From Brevipalpus yothersi (Eukaryota; Arthropoda; Arachnida; Trombidiformes; Tenuipalpidae): a stretch of 64,000 bases of DNA. The stretch spans positions 1-64,000 of the forward strand of contig QZCP01000145.1 of the NCBI GenBank assembly GCA_003956705.1, in the 5' to 3' direction. The position numbers and the translations under genes were made by a program. The notes under the pieces were generated by a model, which saw nothing but the letters and a program-made list of their open reading frames with translations, searched no databases and was not told where the DNA came from. Within the stretch, counting starts at the first letter, position 1; the number at the start of each line of letters is the position of its first letter. Below are positions 38,297 through 49,272 of the stretch, in pieces.

Positions 38297-39940
38297 TCGA
38301 TTGGAAAAACTTTGGAAACAATGAGCTCAAAATACAGATTCCATCTACGAGTTGAGTGTTGAATCTCGATGCACTAAAAACCAAAGTTAGATCTCATCTA
38401 TTCTGCCTGCATGCTAATGAGCCAAAGTAATGGAAATCACAATTCGGTAGGCTTACAAATGCGGTGATGGTGCTAGATCAGTGCTCTACTCCCTCCACCA
38501 TAGATTAGATTTCCATCAGACTGAGGATCAGCATTTGGAGAAAAAGAGAGGAAGAGATGATTCCTTTCGATAAATTCAATCTTCAATCATCATGAAAAGA
38601 TATGAAACATCATCTTGATTGGAAAAAATTTTTCATCTTACAATTAGGCGTGAGGCTTTCCAAAGAAATCTGGTTTCTTCTCCGTGCATCACACAAGCAT
38701 ACGAAAAACGTAGGAGCTAGGGAGGATGTCAAGCTTTTCTTCGTTCGATCATGTGGCTCCTATAGATCGTTCTGCGAAGCATGTGCTCTTCAACCAACTT
38801 TTGGGTTGCTTCTTAAATGGTCTGATCTTTTGAGGCTTTAAAGATTGGATACTTATCATATTCACGTGTTTTGATTCATAATGCGTCAATTTTATGATCA
38901 ACTTGAGCCTAGCACAACCGGAGGCTGCTCAAGTGTTGTGTAGAAGATTATCTCTTCTCCCTATTTTAGACGTCATACGAATTATTTCCCTTGCAAGAGA
39001 TTTATGCTGATCCTTCCGAATCAGATTGACTAGATTGAGTTGTGCAAAAATCAAATGTTTGCTCAATCTTGAAATTCTGTTCAAAGCGAACTCAGAACAC
39101 AATGCACGTTTTTTTCGAAAGGTTTCGACTCATGCTCTTCCCCCTTGTATGGCCCTTCTAGCATTTCTCTACATCTCTTCCTCTCGCAAGCTTCAAAACT
39201 AATTCTTTATCCAAAGTTTTTGAAAACCCATTCTTCAGTGTGCCAATATTTGTATTTAATGATCGTATGGTTCATCAAGAATATCTGCAAAGACTGTGAG
39301 ATGGAGCATCTTCCATGGATGAGAGTGATATTTTTTTCGCTCTCTCTTTCTGCTCAAAGAATTGTTGCGTAAATCTCCTGTGATAAAAGAGAGAGAATCG
39401 AAGAATATGAAAAGCTGAAGAATTGAATAGAATAATGATCGATCCTTTCTTCTTCCTCATCATCATCTTCCATACCTCTCCGGGTTGCAAACTGAAACTT
39501 AAATATCTCCTGATTCCTTTTTGTCGGGCCTTTTTATTTTCATTATTATTTTCGGTCACATCTACCAAACCAAACACACCGATTTTACATACACACACAC
39601 GCATACAAACACTTACAACAAAACCGATAACCAAAAAGACAAGCATTTGTTTTATCATGTAATATTTAATTTTTTTTTCTCTCCACCACACACATCTGAA
39701 CATCTGAATTTTACCTTTTTTTCCTTTTTTCATCTTTTTTTCACCCATATACATCATTAGAAAATCACAATTTATTATAATTCCAATCTATTAATATGTA
39801 CATTAGAACAATTTGCCAAAGCAAAACAGAAAAAAATTCAAATTCGAAAAAAAATTAACTGTTCCATTAATTCCGATAGATACAAGATTTGCTGAGAAAA
39901 TTCTCCAATGAAAAAGCGATCATTTAGCATCTCTTTTTTT
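38297..39940. other. Probable 3' UTR of the large gene, convergent with GLTP
   Basis: Lies between the stop of the large plus-strand gene and the stop of the minus-strand GLTP gene, so both 3' ends fall here. Contains an ACACAC patch near 39590 and T-rich runs near 39670-39740. No coding exon recognised. Confidence 0.5.
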
Positions 39941-40585
39941 TCATTCAAGTTTTTTTAGCAATAAGTTTATCTTACTTATTATCTCATCCAAGTGGGATGC
40001 ATACAATTTTATCTCTCTAAGAAGCTCTTCTTCTCGCTGAAATTGAGGATCATCTCCAACACCTTTGATATTGACGCGCTCAAAAAGAGGAGTGAAAAGC
40101 TTTTCCCGGCTGGGAGCCGCTTTGAGGCACAAAAAGACTACATTTTGGACGATAAAATTGTGATATTGGCGAAGAGTTTTTTGATAAGCCTCGGTGAATA
40201 AAGGTGTAAGATTCTCATTTTTGACTCCTTTCTCATGATCCTTGATATATAGTTGCAAAAATTGATTGACATATTCTAGGGCGCGGTTTAACCAGATGAG
40301 AGCATTCAATTCATTTTTTGGCTCAGGAACCTGATGGGCCAGATGATATTCGATCACATCTTCAACAGTAACAAATTTGAAACGCTCATCTTCACGAGTG
40401 GAATGCAAGGTTGCTATGTTTGTGCTCATATCTAATCGGACAGGCATGAAAACGGTGCCGAAAGTTGAGATAAACTCAACCAGGCTTGTGCTCGCCTCCA
40501 GAAATGGTAGCAATTCGATCGGCTTGTCTTTTTCGCAGACTGGAAACAGTCTGTAATGAAAAATTTGTGATTCAGTTTCAGCCAT
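39941..40585 (-). CDS. Glycolipid transfer protein (GLTP) domain protein
   Basis: Intronless frame of 214 residues, matching the GLTP fold along its length; human GLTP is 209 residues. It would bind and move glycosphingolipids between membranes in the cytosol. Recognition residues seen are D52 and N56 in D-M-S-T-N, W98 in A-L-I-W-L-N-R, and H142 in Y-H-N-F. They correspond to human D48, N52, W96 and H140. The fourth sugar-contacting residue, Lys55, is Thr59 here. Length, the C-terminal helices and the L-Q-L-Y region agree with GLTP rather than the phosphate-binding CPTP subfamily, but the lost lysine makes headgroup preference uncertain. The start ATG at 40585 is the first in frame. The spacing downstream of the duplicated B3GALNT2 region does not suggest a shared transcript. 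Confidence 0.88.
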   Translation of the reverse strand: MAETESQIFHYRLFPVCEKDKPIELLPFLEASTSLVEFISTFGTVFMPVRLDMSTNIATLHSTREDERFKFVTVEDVIEYHLAHQVPEPKNELNALIWLNRALEYVNQFLQLYIKDHEKGVKNENLTPLFTEAYQKTLRQYHNFIVQNVVFLCLKAAPSREKLFTPLFERVNIKGVGDDPQFQREEELLREIKLYASHLDEIISKINLLLKKLE

Positions 40586-41285
40586 ACTCGATTCGTTTAA
40601 TCAGCTGAAAATATTCATCCACAAGTATGTGTGTGAATTGCTCCAGGTAACAGAATGTGAAATATGATGAGTTGATGGGTTGTTGCTCAATGCACTTCGT
40701 TGCGAGTACTGATAAGAGTAACTCTAGATTACTCAAGAAGGGATGATTAAAATTCTTTGAGACACAGATGATAATTGGAATATTTTGAATGCAACAATGG
40801 TGTTAATCTTGAATCTATTTAAATCACTATATCGTCTGGGTCGGCGAAGAGAATTTCAAGAACGAAATGTATACAATATGTATTGCAATATGTCACAAGC
40901 CAAAAGCACGTTAATTTGAAAATACAAACGATTATTCAAAGGATGGTGAGAATAGTATATCATTTCATGTGCTCTATGAGTTGAAAATTTCAATTTGAAA
41001 TCCCATGTAAATGAAATTATTTCTCAAGAACTCAAAATATTCCAGCTGATTTGGTCTCTAGATGACGCTGTTTCTTAGAAATCGGAATTCAACATCGTTC
41101 TGACTGTAGTTCGCAATTCGTGAAGGTTCTCATTTGATTTCAAATCAATTTGATAGGTAAATTGAAGTTATAATCTATAGTGGATCAGCTGTATTCATCA
41201 GTCTACATCAACAAATTAATTGGCCCATTCAAGTTGATATTTATGAGATTAATGACTTTGGAGATCATGAGTGGAAAATATCTAT
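40586..41285. other. GLTP upstream region
   Basis: 700 bp between the GLTP start and the edge of the duplicated glycosyltransferase segment. AT-rich; nothing specific recognised. Confidence 0.5.
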
Positions 41286-42069
41286 AAAAATAGAACAAAT
41301 TATTGGACCCTACAGTATTACCAATCGTTTTGGGAAAATAATCACAAATTTGGAACACTTTGGATGAAAATTCGAGAAAAAAATTAGCCTCGATGAAAAT
41401 CTATCATTCTGAGAATCTTTCAAGTAGCTAAAAGATTTTTTTTATCGAGCTCAGAATGATAGTATTTCTTGATCTCTAATGGTTTGAGCTGACAACGAGA
41501 GAAATGCTCCAAACGAGGTTGATCCTCAGCACAAGACCAGCGTTGATCCTATTGATTGAACAAGCAAAAATGATAAGAATTAACAACTCGTGGATAAATC
41601 TTCTTGTTACATCTCACCTGAATATACTTAGGAAGAAGCGGAACGAGCCAAATTCCCAGGCTGGTATCTTCGCCCTGTGAATTGAAAAGGAGTGAATGCA
41701 CTTTCAAGTTGCAGAGATGCTTTCAGAGTGTACCTGAAAATGATACAAGTATTCTGAATTTTCAGCAATCCATTTAACAAGTGAGTTAAGTTAACATTAA
41801 GTGACCAGATCCACAAGCGAAGCTCGGGTATACAGAACATGGATAATCACTCTCGGCCCATTTCCCGTACATTTGAATCAATAAATTTTTCCGAAAACTG
41901 AAAATTTGTAAGATAGAATGAGATAGTAAAGATATAACGGTAATTGTAACTCACTTTCCCCACCAAAAGTCAGAGGTTTCATGTAAATCTTTCAATGCCG
42001 AGATTATTTTCCTCAAATCAAGGATACAGTCCTCATCAGTCTTAATGAGATGATCGAACTCGAAATCTT
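41286..42069 (-). pseudogene. Truncated duplicate of the B3GALNT2-like 3' exons
   Basis: Nearly identical to 43618-44399, the 3' half of the intact glycosyltransferase gene. It retains the last four exon equivalents (D-E-D in place of the D-D-D metal motif, the W-W-G block, G-E-D-T-S-L-G and the final exon to the stop at 41420-41422) but no upstream exons. A 4-bp net insertion near 41776-41792 (GAGTTAAGTTAACATT against GAGTAAGACATT) shifts the frame after S-G-H-L-M and creates a stop. The left boundary of identity is the AAAAATAGAAC at 41286 and the right boundary is CGAAATCTT ending at 42069. It cannot encode an active enzyme. Confidence 0.9.
41401..41462. repeat. 13-bp inverted repeat around the duplicated stop codon (copy A)
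   Basis: CTATCATTCTGAG (41401-41413) and its exact reverse complement (41450-41462) flank a second, 7-bp inverted pair (AATCTTT/AAAGATT). On the minus-strand transcript this is a hairpin spanning the stop codon. Confidence 0.85.
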
Positions 42070-42811
42070 TCCCAGTTTGGCTGCCCAATCTTTTCCCAAT
42101 GGGGCATGTTTTAGTGCCATTTCCTTTGGGTTCATCATCTCAAGCTCTGGTGCCTTGGTTGTTTGGACTACTCTGAGATGTGTTGTTTCCATATGATTCC
42201 TCAGAAGTGGTTGATCCTTGAAGCTGGCTTGACACGCTACGCAAAACCATTTCTCTTTCTTTTTGCAGAATGCTTCTGCTATCAGGACGTTCAAGATGTT
42301 TTCGGTCACCTTTACTTTGGTCTCTCCCCATATTGTGTAGAGTACCCAAAGTATGTTCAATGGTATTGCTCGACTCACCAGTTGAGTTGGTTTCTTGAAT
42401 TTGCTCAGCTTTTTTAACCCAATCCAGGTATCAGTTTGGTTTGAGTTTTTGATCATCCAATACTTGATCATTTCCGCCATCACTTCTCGAGTGACGTCCA
42501 GAGAATATTTCTCGGTCATCAGAAGTTTCTTCCTGGCTCGATTCATTCCTTCTTTTACCTGATGTGGGGTAGACTTCTCTTGGATTTTCCGGATTTCTTG
42601 GGCTTCTTGATCCTCTTGAATTTCCATACCTGAAGTCCCCTCTCCCACGATGAATCGATCGTTGGACATTATATCTTTGATCCAGCTTTCTGAACTCATA
42701 TTGTTGATTTCTTTTTGCTCTGACTCTAAAACCAGCTCTTCTATTAGGACGTGATGGTTTAGAGAATTCAAGGAATGTGTTCACTAGTTTGATGATTTGA
42801 TTACCATCCAT
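42070..42811 (-). pseudogene. C2H2 zinc-finger gene fragment, 3'-truncated at duplication junction
   Basis: Minus-strand open frame with no ATG of its own in the zinc-finger frame. It carries one canonical finger (C-V-A-C, 12 residues, H-M-E-T-T-H) preceded by K-K-K-E-K-W-F. The frame runs out through the junction at 42070 into out-of-frame glycosyltransferase sequence, so the native C-terminus is missing. A second minus frame starting with ATG at 42811 overlaps it and encodes an Arg/Ser-rich stretch before a stop near 42431. The two frames may be one broken gene or two exons. The finger and the 35 residues before it resemble the frame at 43162-43617. Not recognised beyond that. Confidence 0.55.
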
Positions 42812-43161
42812 CAACTATCAATTGAAGAGACACAAAACTAAATGATATCAATCACTAACCAATTTGAAATAAAGACAAGAGAAAACTTTATGAGGATCGA
42901 ATTAACAGTGACTTGATCTCAAACAAATGAAGCTGCAACTGATAGTTATTCTATGATATAAAGTAATCATTTCAAACAAGATTTCTTCGGTGTGAGATCA
43001 TTCCTAAAAATGATGCAATAAATGACCGTTATAAAGATCAAGCGACCGTTATGAAAGGGAGCGTGGTAAAAATGAATTCATTCTATTGCTATTTTCTTGT
43101 ATTAGGATGACTGTAAATCCTTTATTATTATGAAGATACGTTCAAATAATTTTGATGCGAA

Positions 43162-43617
43162 TTATTTTTTATGTTTTAAGGCTTTAGTTTTCTGATAAGT
43201 ATCGTAAGCTTTTGGTCTCTTTTTCTTCTGGTATTTAACAATATTCTGTTCATTAACAAACCTGATATACATGCACTCTATCCAGTCACCATCAATTTTG
43301 AACTCTTTCCGTAGACCGCATTTCAAAAAATTATCATCTTTTGGGAGTTTTTTATGGACAGTAGAACCGCATACACAACTATTATTCCCACCATGGACCT
43401 TGTGATAATGTACCAGAAAACTATTAGTAGACTGCATTGATCCAGTGCACCATGGACAATAATATCTTTTCTTGTGTTTAAGAACACTTTTGGCAGAAAG
43501 CATAAAATTGATCCCGGTATCGAGTAGAGGAATTTTCTCATTAGCCCATAGATCAATGGTGATCTTAAGAACTTCAACTGGAGTGGGGACGTGGACTTGA
43601 TTTCTTTTCACATATCG
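43162..43617 (-). pseudogene. C2H2 zinc-finger gene fragment, 5'-truncated at duplication junction
   Basis: Minus-strand frame of about 150 residues, open up to the junction with copy B at 43617/43618 and without an ATG, so the N-terminus has been cut away. It has a C2H2 finger of the same spacing (C-P-W-C, 12 residues, H-Y-H-K-V-H) after H-K-K-R-Y-Y, then a Cys pair (C-V-C-G) and a Lys-rich tail to the stop at 43162. The 30 residues before the finger align with the neighbour at 42070-42811 (L-W-A-N-E-K against I-W-G-E-T-K). Together they indicate a small lineage-specific zinc-finger family. Could be part of a transposon; no transposase motif seen. Confidence 0.5.
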
Positions 43618-43732
43618 AAAAATAGAACAAATTATTGGACTCTACAGTATTACCAATCGTTTTGGGAAAATAATCACAAATTTGGAACACTTTGGATGAA
43701 AATTCGAGAAAAAAATTAGCCTCGATGAAAAT

Positions 43733-43794
43733 CTATCATTCTGAGAATCTTTCAAGTAGCTAAAAGATTTTTTTTATCGAGCTCAGAATGATAG
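43733..43794. repeat. 13-bp inverted repeat around the B3GALNT2-like stop codon (copy B)
   Basis: The same perfect stem as in copy A: arms 43733-43745 and 43782-43794, with the stop codon (43752-43754) in the loop region. Confidence 0.85.
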
Positions 43795-45712
43795 TATTTC
43801 TTGATCTCTAATGGTTTGAGCTGACAACGAGAGAAATGCTCCAAACGAGGTTGATCCTCAGCACAAGACCAGCGTTGATCCTATTGATTGAACAAGCAAA
43901 AATGATAAGAATTAACAACTCGTGGATAAATCTTCTTGTTACATCTCACCTGAATATACTTAGGAAGAAGCGGAACGAGCCAAATTCCCAGGCTGGTATC
44001 TTCGCCCTGTGAATTGAAAAGGAGTGAATGCACTTTCAAGTTGCAGAGATGCTTTCAGAGTGTACCTGAAAATGATACAAGTATTCTGAATTTTCAGCAA
44101 TCCATTTAACAAGTGAGTAAGACATTAAGTGACCAGATCCACAAGCAAAGCTTGGGTATACAGAACATGGATAATCACTCTCGGCCCATTTCCCGTAGAT
44201 TTGAATTAATAAATTTTTCCGAAAACTGAAAATTTGTAAGATAGAATATGAGATAGTAAAGATATAACGGTAATTGTAACTCACTTTCCCCACCAACAGT
44301 CAGAGGTTTCATGTAAATCTTTCAATGCCGAGATTATTTTCCTCAAATCAAGGAAACAGTCATCATCAGTCTTAATGAGATGATCAAACTCGAAATCTTC
44401 AACCATACTAGAGAGAAGTGGAATCAGCTTGTTGAAATCGAACAGTATATCATTAGATAATTCAAGAAAATATTACCTCCTCATGAAGAGCGAGAGTTTC
44501 CAAGACAGATTTCTATAAGTTTCTAACAAATCTATTATGATAAGATCGGAATTGAGTGCCGATTCGATTTTTAATTTTTCTTCTATTTCCACTAGGCTCT
44601 TTGAATGCCTTCTGAAAAGCTCAGAACTCATCTCCGAATGATTGAGCATTTGGGTTAGATCAGCTGGAAATATTCGAAGGATTAGAAAATTGGAAAAACT
44701 CATCATTATCATTATTTCTTACATTTAGCTCGCATTACTAAGTCAATCGGTGGTAAATTTTCAATGGTAAAAACTTCCGAGTTGTAATCATTCAAATCGA
44801 AATAGATCTGGAAGACCGATAAAAAACATTCATGAAGTTGAGCTATCACTTTCTTGAACTTCAACTCACTCTTAGAATTTCTATTAGCTTTGAATTGAAA
44901 TTCCAATTGATTTTCCAATCAGAAAGGAGAAGTGACCAGTCCTCATCAAGTTCAATATGAATGTGCCAAATAGACCCTTTTCGTAACACGAATTCGGATT
45001 CAAATGTATAATAGGTAAATTTTTCTTCTGCTTGACTAGGTTTGACTGTCGTGTTCAAAGTTAAAACCTATTAAAACAAAAACTCATTTATTTGAGGTAA
45101 ATCCTAGAATGCATCGAGCATACCTGATTGTCAACATCTCGAATAATTAAGTTAGGTGAACGCGAGGTCAATTCTTTCGGCAAACCAATTTTCAAGATGT
45201 GGACATCATGATGAACCTGAGAGAAAAAGAAATATCAATGAAATGAAGATAAAGTTCCAAAACTTCTAAGTTCTTAAGTGCAAAAAACTCACTCGAAAAG
45301 TGTATCCGTTGTAAAGTTTTTTCAGATATTTTTGATAGGTCTTTCCCTCTTCTTCCTCCTTAACCAGTGAATGAACTTCAGGTTTGGAATCCTCAGTAAT
45401 ATTGAGTTCCCAGCGAGTACAAGAAAGAGCATCTTTACGTAACTCCAATGGAATGTCACAATCTCTGCCACCAATTATGAAGAATGGCTGGATCGTGATG
45501 TTCATGGTTTTAGATATAAGTTCTAGTTCATTAAGCCATGTTTGTCGTATTGCTTGTCGGTTCTCAAAGTTTTCTCTTTTCGAGAGTATACCGATGATCA
45601 AATCAACCTTTTTCAGCTTTTTTCGATAAATCATGGGATATAGTAACATAGAGATAGCTAAAATCAAGATCGTCAACCATATTAAGCATCTTGATCGAAG
45701 GAAATTATTCAT
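43752..45712 (-). CDS. B3GALNT2: B3GALNT2-like beta-1,3-N-acetylgalactosaminyltransferase (GT31)
   Basis: In vertebrates B3GALNT2 adds GalNAc to the O-mannosyl core of alpha-dystroglycan in the ER. Nine minus-strand exons (45293-45712, 45124-45216, 44870-45067, 44723-44807, 44477-44663, 44285-44407, 44066-44225, 43950-44006, 43752-43880) join in frame to 483 residues; human has 500. A signal anchor (L-I-W-L-T-I-L-I-L-A-I-S-M-L-L) is followed by R-Q-A-I-R-Q-T-W, the long insert typical of B3GALNT2, D-L-L-E-T-Y-R-N-L, and the metal motif K-T-D342-D-D344-C. Then come W-W-G-K/N-F-R, F-A-C-G-S-G-H and G-E-D-T-S-L-G-I-W. All expected catalytic motifs are present. The 3' half is duplicated at 41286-42069. 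The intact upstream exons identify this copy as the working gene. Divergent from mL44. Confidence 0.92.
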
Positions 45713-46491
45713 TCTTTGAGGAATGAAATAATCGATCTTCTCAATCGGTATGAATGAATTTGATCACGGATTTTCATGTAACCATTATCTAGAGCAGACT
45801 CAAAGCTCCTGAGGTTGTAAGTCCACAAAAGATGCGAAACTCATAATCAACTCAATCATCTTCCCCATGATTATTTTAACAGTCAATTTCGATCACAATC
45901 AAAAAGCTCACTAGATGAGTCAGAAATTAAATGCTGTGTTATCAAAAGTGGTAATTCAATTGAGGTTTACCAACTGAATTATCTAATAATGATTTGACTA
46001 CGTGAACAAACTGTCCATTGGCACAGAACCATCATTGATCACAATTTGAATCAAATTGAGTTGAGTTGATTGTTGCTGTTGTTTCTAGAAATCGAAATCG
46101 TGATGTGCTGGTTGATCAAGAGAATGAATGAAACTGAAATCAGTAGGAGAGTATTGATTGTTGAAACTTATTGTAGATATATATATCAGATAACTTCAGG
46201 TAATAATGTGACGATATTTTCATTAAGTATTCAAATTATTTATTAAACATCGATACAAAGTTAACCAAAACAAACACATTGTTTATGTGTTAATTGCCGC
46301 CTCTCAAATCAAACTATTTTGGAAGATTTTGCGCTGCTTGTTTTGGTTTACATTTTTTCACTCGAAAAACATGTGGCTTTTGGGTGAATGTTGTGTTTGG
46401 TGATGCTTGATAATGATTGTATTTAATTTTTAATTTGCAAATTTTCTGATTGATTGAATCGGTGGTGAGTGGAAAAACTTGACTGGTGAAG
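45713..46491. other. Divergent promoter region of B3GALNT2-like and mL44
   Basis: 780 bp between two start codons on opposite strands. AT-rich with an ATATATAT patch near 46179-46186. No further feature recognised. Confidence 0.5.
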
Positions 46492-47810
46492 ATGTCTGTT
46501 AATTTGTTGAAAAGTTTGGTTCGCTGTAAATCGATTCACCTGGATGGTGCACCATTGATAACATGTTGTTTTCGTGGTATAAAATCTTGGGAAATGGACA
46601 CAAAGCGACTTATGTATGAAAGATCAAGAGACATTGCTGCAATACCTCATCCAAAAAGGCATCAAAGAGAATGGATTAATTGGTAAGTAATCGGATAGGG
46701 GAGGTCATTCATAATTGGCTTAATTGTATGTTTATCTTGTTGTCCACAGGAATTACAAAGGCGAATTATATGCATTCATCAAACGCTTTGGCGAAGACAT
46801 ACCTCTTGACCGTCTGAGATTGGCATTTATTGATGCTTCATTGAAAGAAGTTAATGAAGAAAATCGTGTAAAATGGGGTGTTGGTGATATAGTTGATAAT
46901 AACTTTGAGCACAATGCCGAACTATCTCAGGAAGGACGGGAAATTCTATCAGATTTCATTAAGAAATATCTTCGATATTTTTTACCAAGAGTTCCAGAAA
47001 ATTGCATCCAGTAAGTCTATATTCACTTGAATCAGCAATCTAAATTAATTGGTGGAAAAATTTTGTTATTTCAGTTCTGTTGAACAGTTTATGCTCTCGG
47101 ATGGCTCTCTATCTAACATCGGTCATGCACTTGGTTGTAATTTTCTTGTAATGAGTCCAGTAAGTTCAATATTGATTTTATACACGCTTTTTTTAACTGT
47201 CTCAACCATCTCTTTCAGCATGTTGATCCTCCTGAATCGATGGTTGCTTCATCAGTGAAAGCATTGATATCTTTGTTAGCCCAGAATAATGGCGATCATC
47301 ATTGTAGAAAATTTATCATCGATCTCATTATGCCTTTTCTGGCCGACAAAGATTTGATGCATATTTGGAATTTTGATAATCCTCAGATTATATTGAACAA
47401 AATTTTGAGTAATGATCGTTTACCTCCTTATGAGCCAAGACTCTTACGTGAAACTGGCCGCAATACAGTGTTGGGTTGCTACGTAGTTGGACTATATGTG
47501 GACAAAAAGTTTATTGGATCAAGTGAGTTTTGCACACAGTCACACAAACTCAACTAATAATCTTTTTTATTTTATCTCAGGTCCTGGAGAAAGTATTGAG
47601 ATAGCAGAAGAAATGGCTGCATATGATGCTTTGAGACGATTTTTTGGTCTAACTCCTGGAAAAATGATTTTCAAATACGGAAAGAAAGCCTATGATCTAG
47701 ATTATGAGAGTAAGAGAGATGAGTATCCTAGCTTTTCTGAATGGAAATTGAGTTTATTTGAAGAAAATGGAAGAAGTAGTGGAAAAAAATTGGCATCTTC
47801 GATGCAATAA
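46492..47810 (+). CDS. MRPL44: Mitochondrial ribosomal protein mL44
   Basis: Large-subunit mitoribosome protein with an RNase III-like fold that no longer cleaves, plus a dsRNA-binding domain. Five exons (46492-46682, 46750-47010, 47075-47159, 47219-47522, 47581-47810) join in frame to 356 residues, against 332 in human. The N-terminus is short and basic as for mitochondrial import. The RNase III-like part runs from W-N-Y-K-G-E-L-Y-A-F through G-D-G/S-L-S-N-I-G-H. The dsRBD carries G-R-N-T-V-L-G-C-Y-V-V-G-L-Y, and A-E-E-M-A-A-Y-D-A-L-R-R-F-F-G-L closes it. The stop codon sits inside an AATAAA (47806-47811), so the polyadenylation signal may overlap it. Convergent with LANCL, 130 bp between stops. 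Confidence 0.95.
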
Positions 47811-47940
47811 ATGTGTTTTTTTTTCAGAAAGTAATTTTTTGAATGTAAATTTTTTCTCATCCGTACCGAGGTGAGAAGACTTTTTGATTGGATTTCCTTT
47901 CTCTCTTGTGCATATTCAAGTGATGATTGAGCGAGCTCAT

Positions 47941-49272
47941 TTACATGATTGGGAGCTCATAAGCTGGAAATGCACTTTTGGCAGGAATTAGGAGATCATA
48001 GAGAAAATAGATAGTACCAGCGATACCCTCGAAAAGGGAATAAGGACGATCGGCCGTTCTGCATCCATGTTTACCGTAATCACCTATCCATTCGGCGAAT
48101 TTGATTGCTCGGTGTATGTATTTTTGATCACGAGTCAACTGGTAGAGTCTCAAGAAAACGTATGCATTGCCAGCTGCACCATGACACAAGCCATAGCCTT
48201 TATGCAAAAGTCCTCTCTGCCAAACTATTTCACCACACTGAAGGGCTGCTTTCGAATACTTTTCATCATCAAAAACTTTGTAAGCAAGAGCAAAAAGGTG
48301 AACCGCAGCAGGCGCACCATGACACCAATGAACCAATTTGTCATCCGAGTTGCCAGCACTTGATTGAAAATTGCCTGAAAATGAGATGTTCATGTGAGAC
48401 TTTATGCAAATATTAAATTCTCACCAAAAGTAAACACAACTTACCGGAGGCATGTCTTAAGGTCAACACATAGTCGATGGTTGGACGGACCAGATTAATG
48501 AGCTCCTCTGGAGATAGAAAATTTCGCGCCAATAAGAGTGTATGTAATATTCCACAATATCCATGAGCAGCACCAACCTGAAAAAGATAAAAATTTGTCA
48601 ACTATCGAATTTTATCCCTTTTACTGAACTAACATATTCATGTCTATGCCAATAGTATTTGAGGGGAGGCCATGAGCATTCTTCACGCTTTGCTGTGTTG
48701 ACACCAGATTCTAGAATCCTCCTCACAGTTCTGGTGATTATATCGGGACCAATAACATACTGATCGGTGATCTGGTGAGCCACAAAAAGAAGTCCATACA
48801 AAAAGCCGGCTCGACCATACAGAACCTCATCAGGAATTTGATCGCTATCAAGTGCCGGTTCCATTCGAGCAATTAATCCCAAAAATTCATCGCGCCGTTT
48901 TTTATCACCTTGGGCATGACAAATCACAGCACCCAGAGCATAAACGCCCGTATCACCCAGTATGAAAGACACTGTACCATCGAGACCGGTGTGGACAGCA
49001 TTTTCCACCATTTGACGGGCAATATCCAATGTTTGCCGGTCACCGCTTCGTAGGTATTTGAAATAATGCAGATAAGCGATCCCAGTGGAACCAGTGTAAA
49101 TTGATATGTCATCATGTCCGGATGCCTCCGGTGTTTCACTCATACGCTCCAGATGTTGGACAATTTTGACCACAGAATCTTTGATCGGCTCGATGAGTAC
49201 ACCATTCTCTTGGAGTAGCATAGATCCATCGGCATGATCAGGAAAAGGGTTGGGAAAGTATCGAACAGACAT
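47941..49272 (-). CDS. LanC-like protein (LANCL)
   Basis: Eukaryotic LanC-like proteins bind zinc and glutathione and add glutathione to dehydroamino acids in damaged phosphoproteins. Three exons (48634-49272, 48445-48577, 47941-48374) give 401 residues; human LANCL1 is 399. The alpha/alpha-barrel repeats are visible as T-G-S-T-G-I-A-Y-L, G-D-T-G-V-Y-A-L-G, G-R-A-G-F-L-Y-G-L, A-H-G-Y-C-G-I-L-H, W-C275-H-G-A and C321-H322-G-A-A-G-N. Cys275, Cys321 and His322 are the zinc ligands, all kept. The first ATG in frame is at 49272; the open frame upstream has none. I cannot say by eye which of LANCL1, 2 or 3 is closest. Confidence 0.95.

Noticed and set aside
42140..42349. Alternative minus frame rich in Arg/Ser/Gln in the spacer
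   Set aside because: Overlaps the zinc-finger frame, which has a canonical C2H2 motif and a paralogue next door, so this frame is the shadow.
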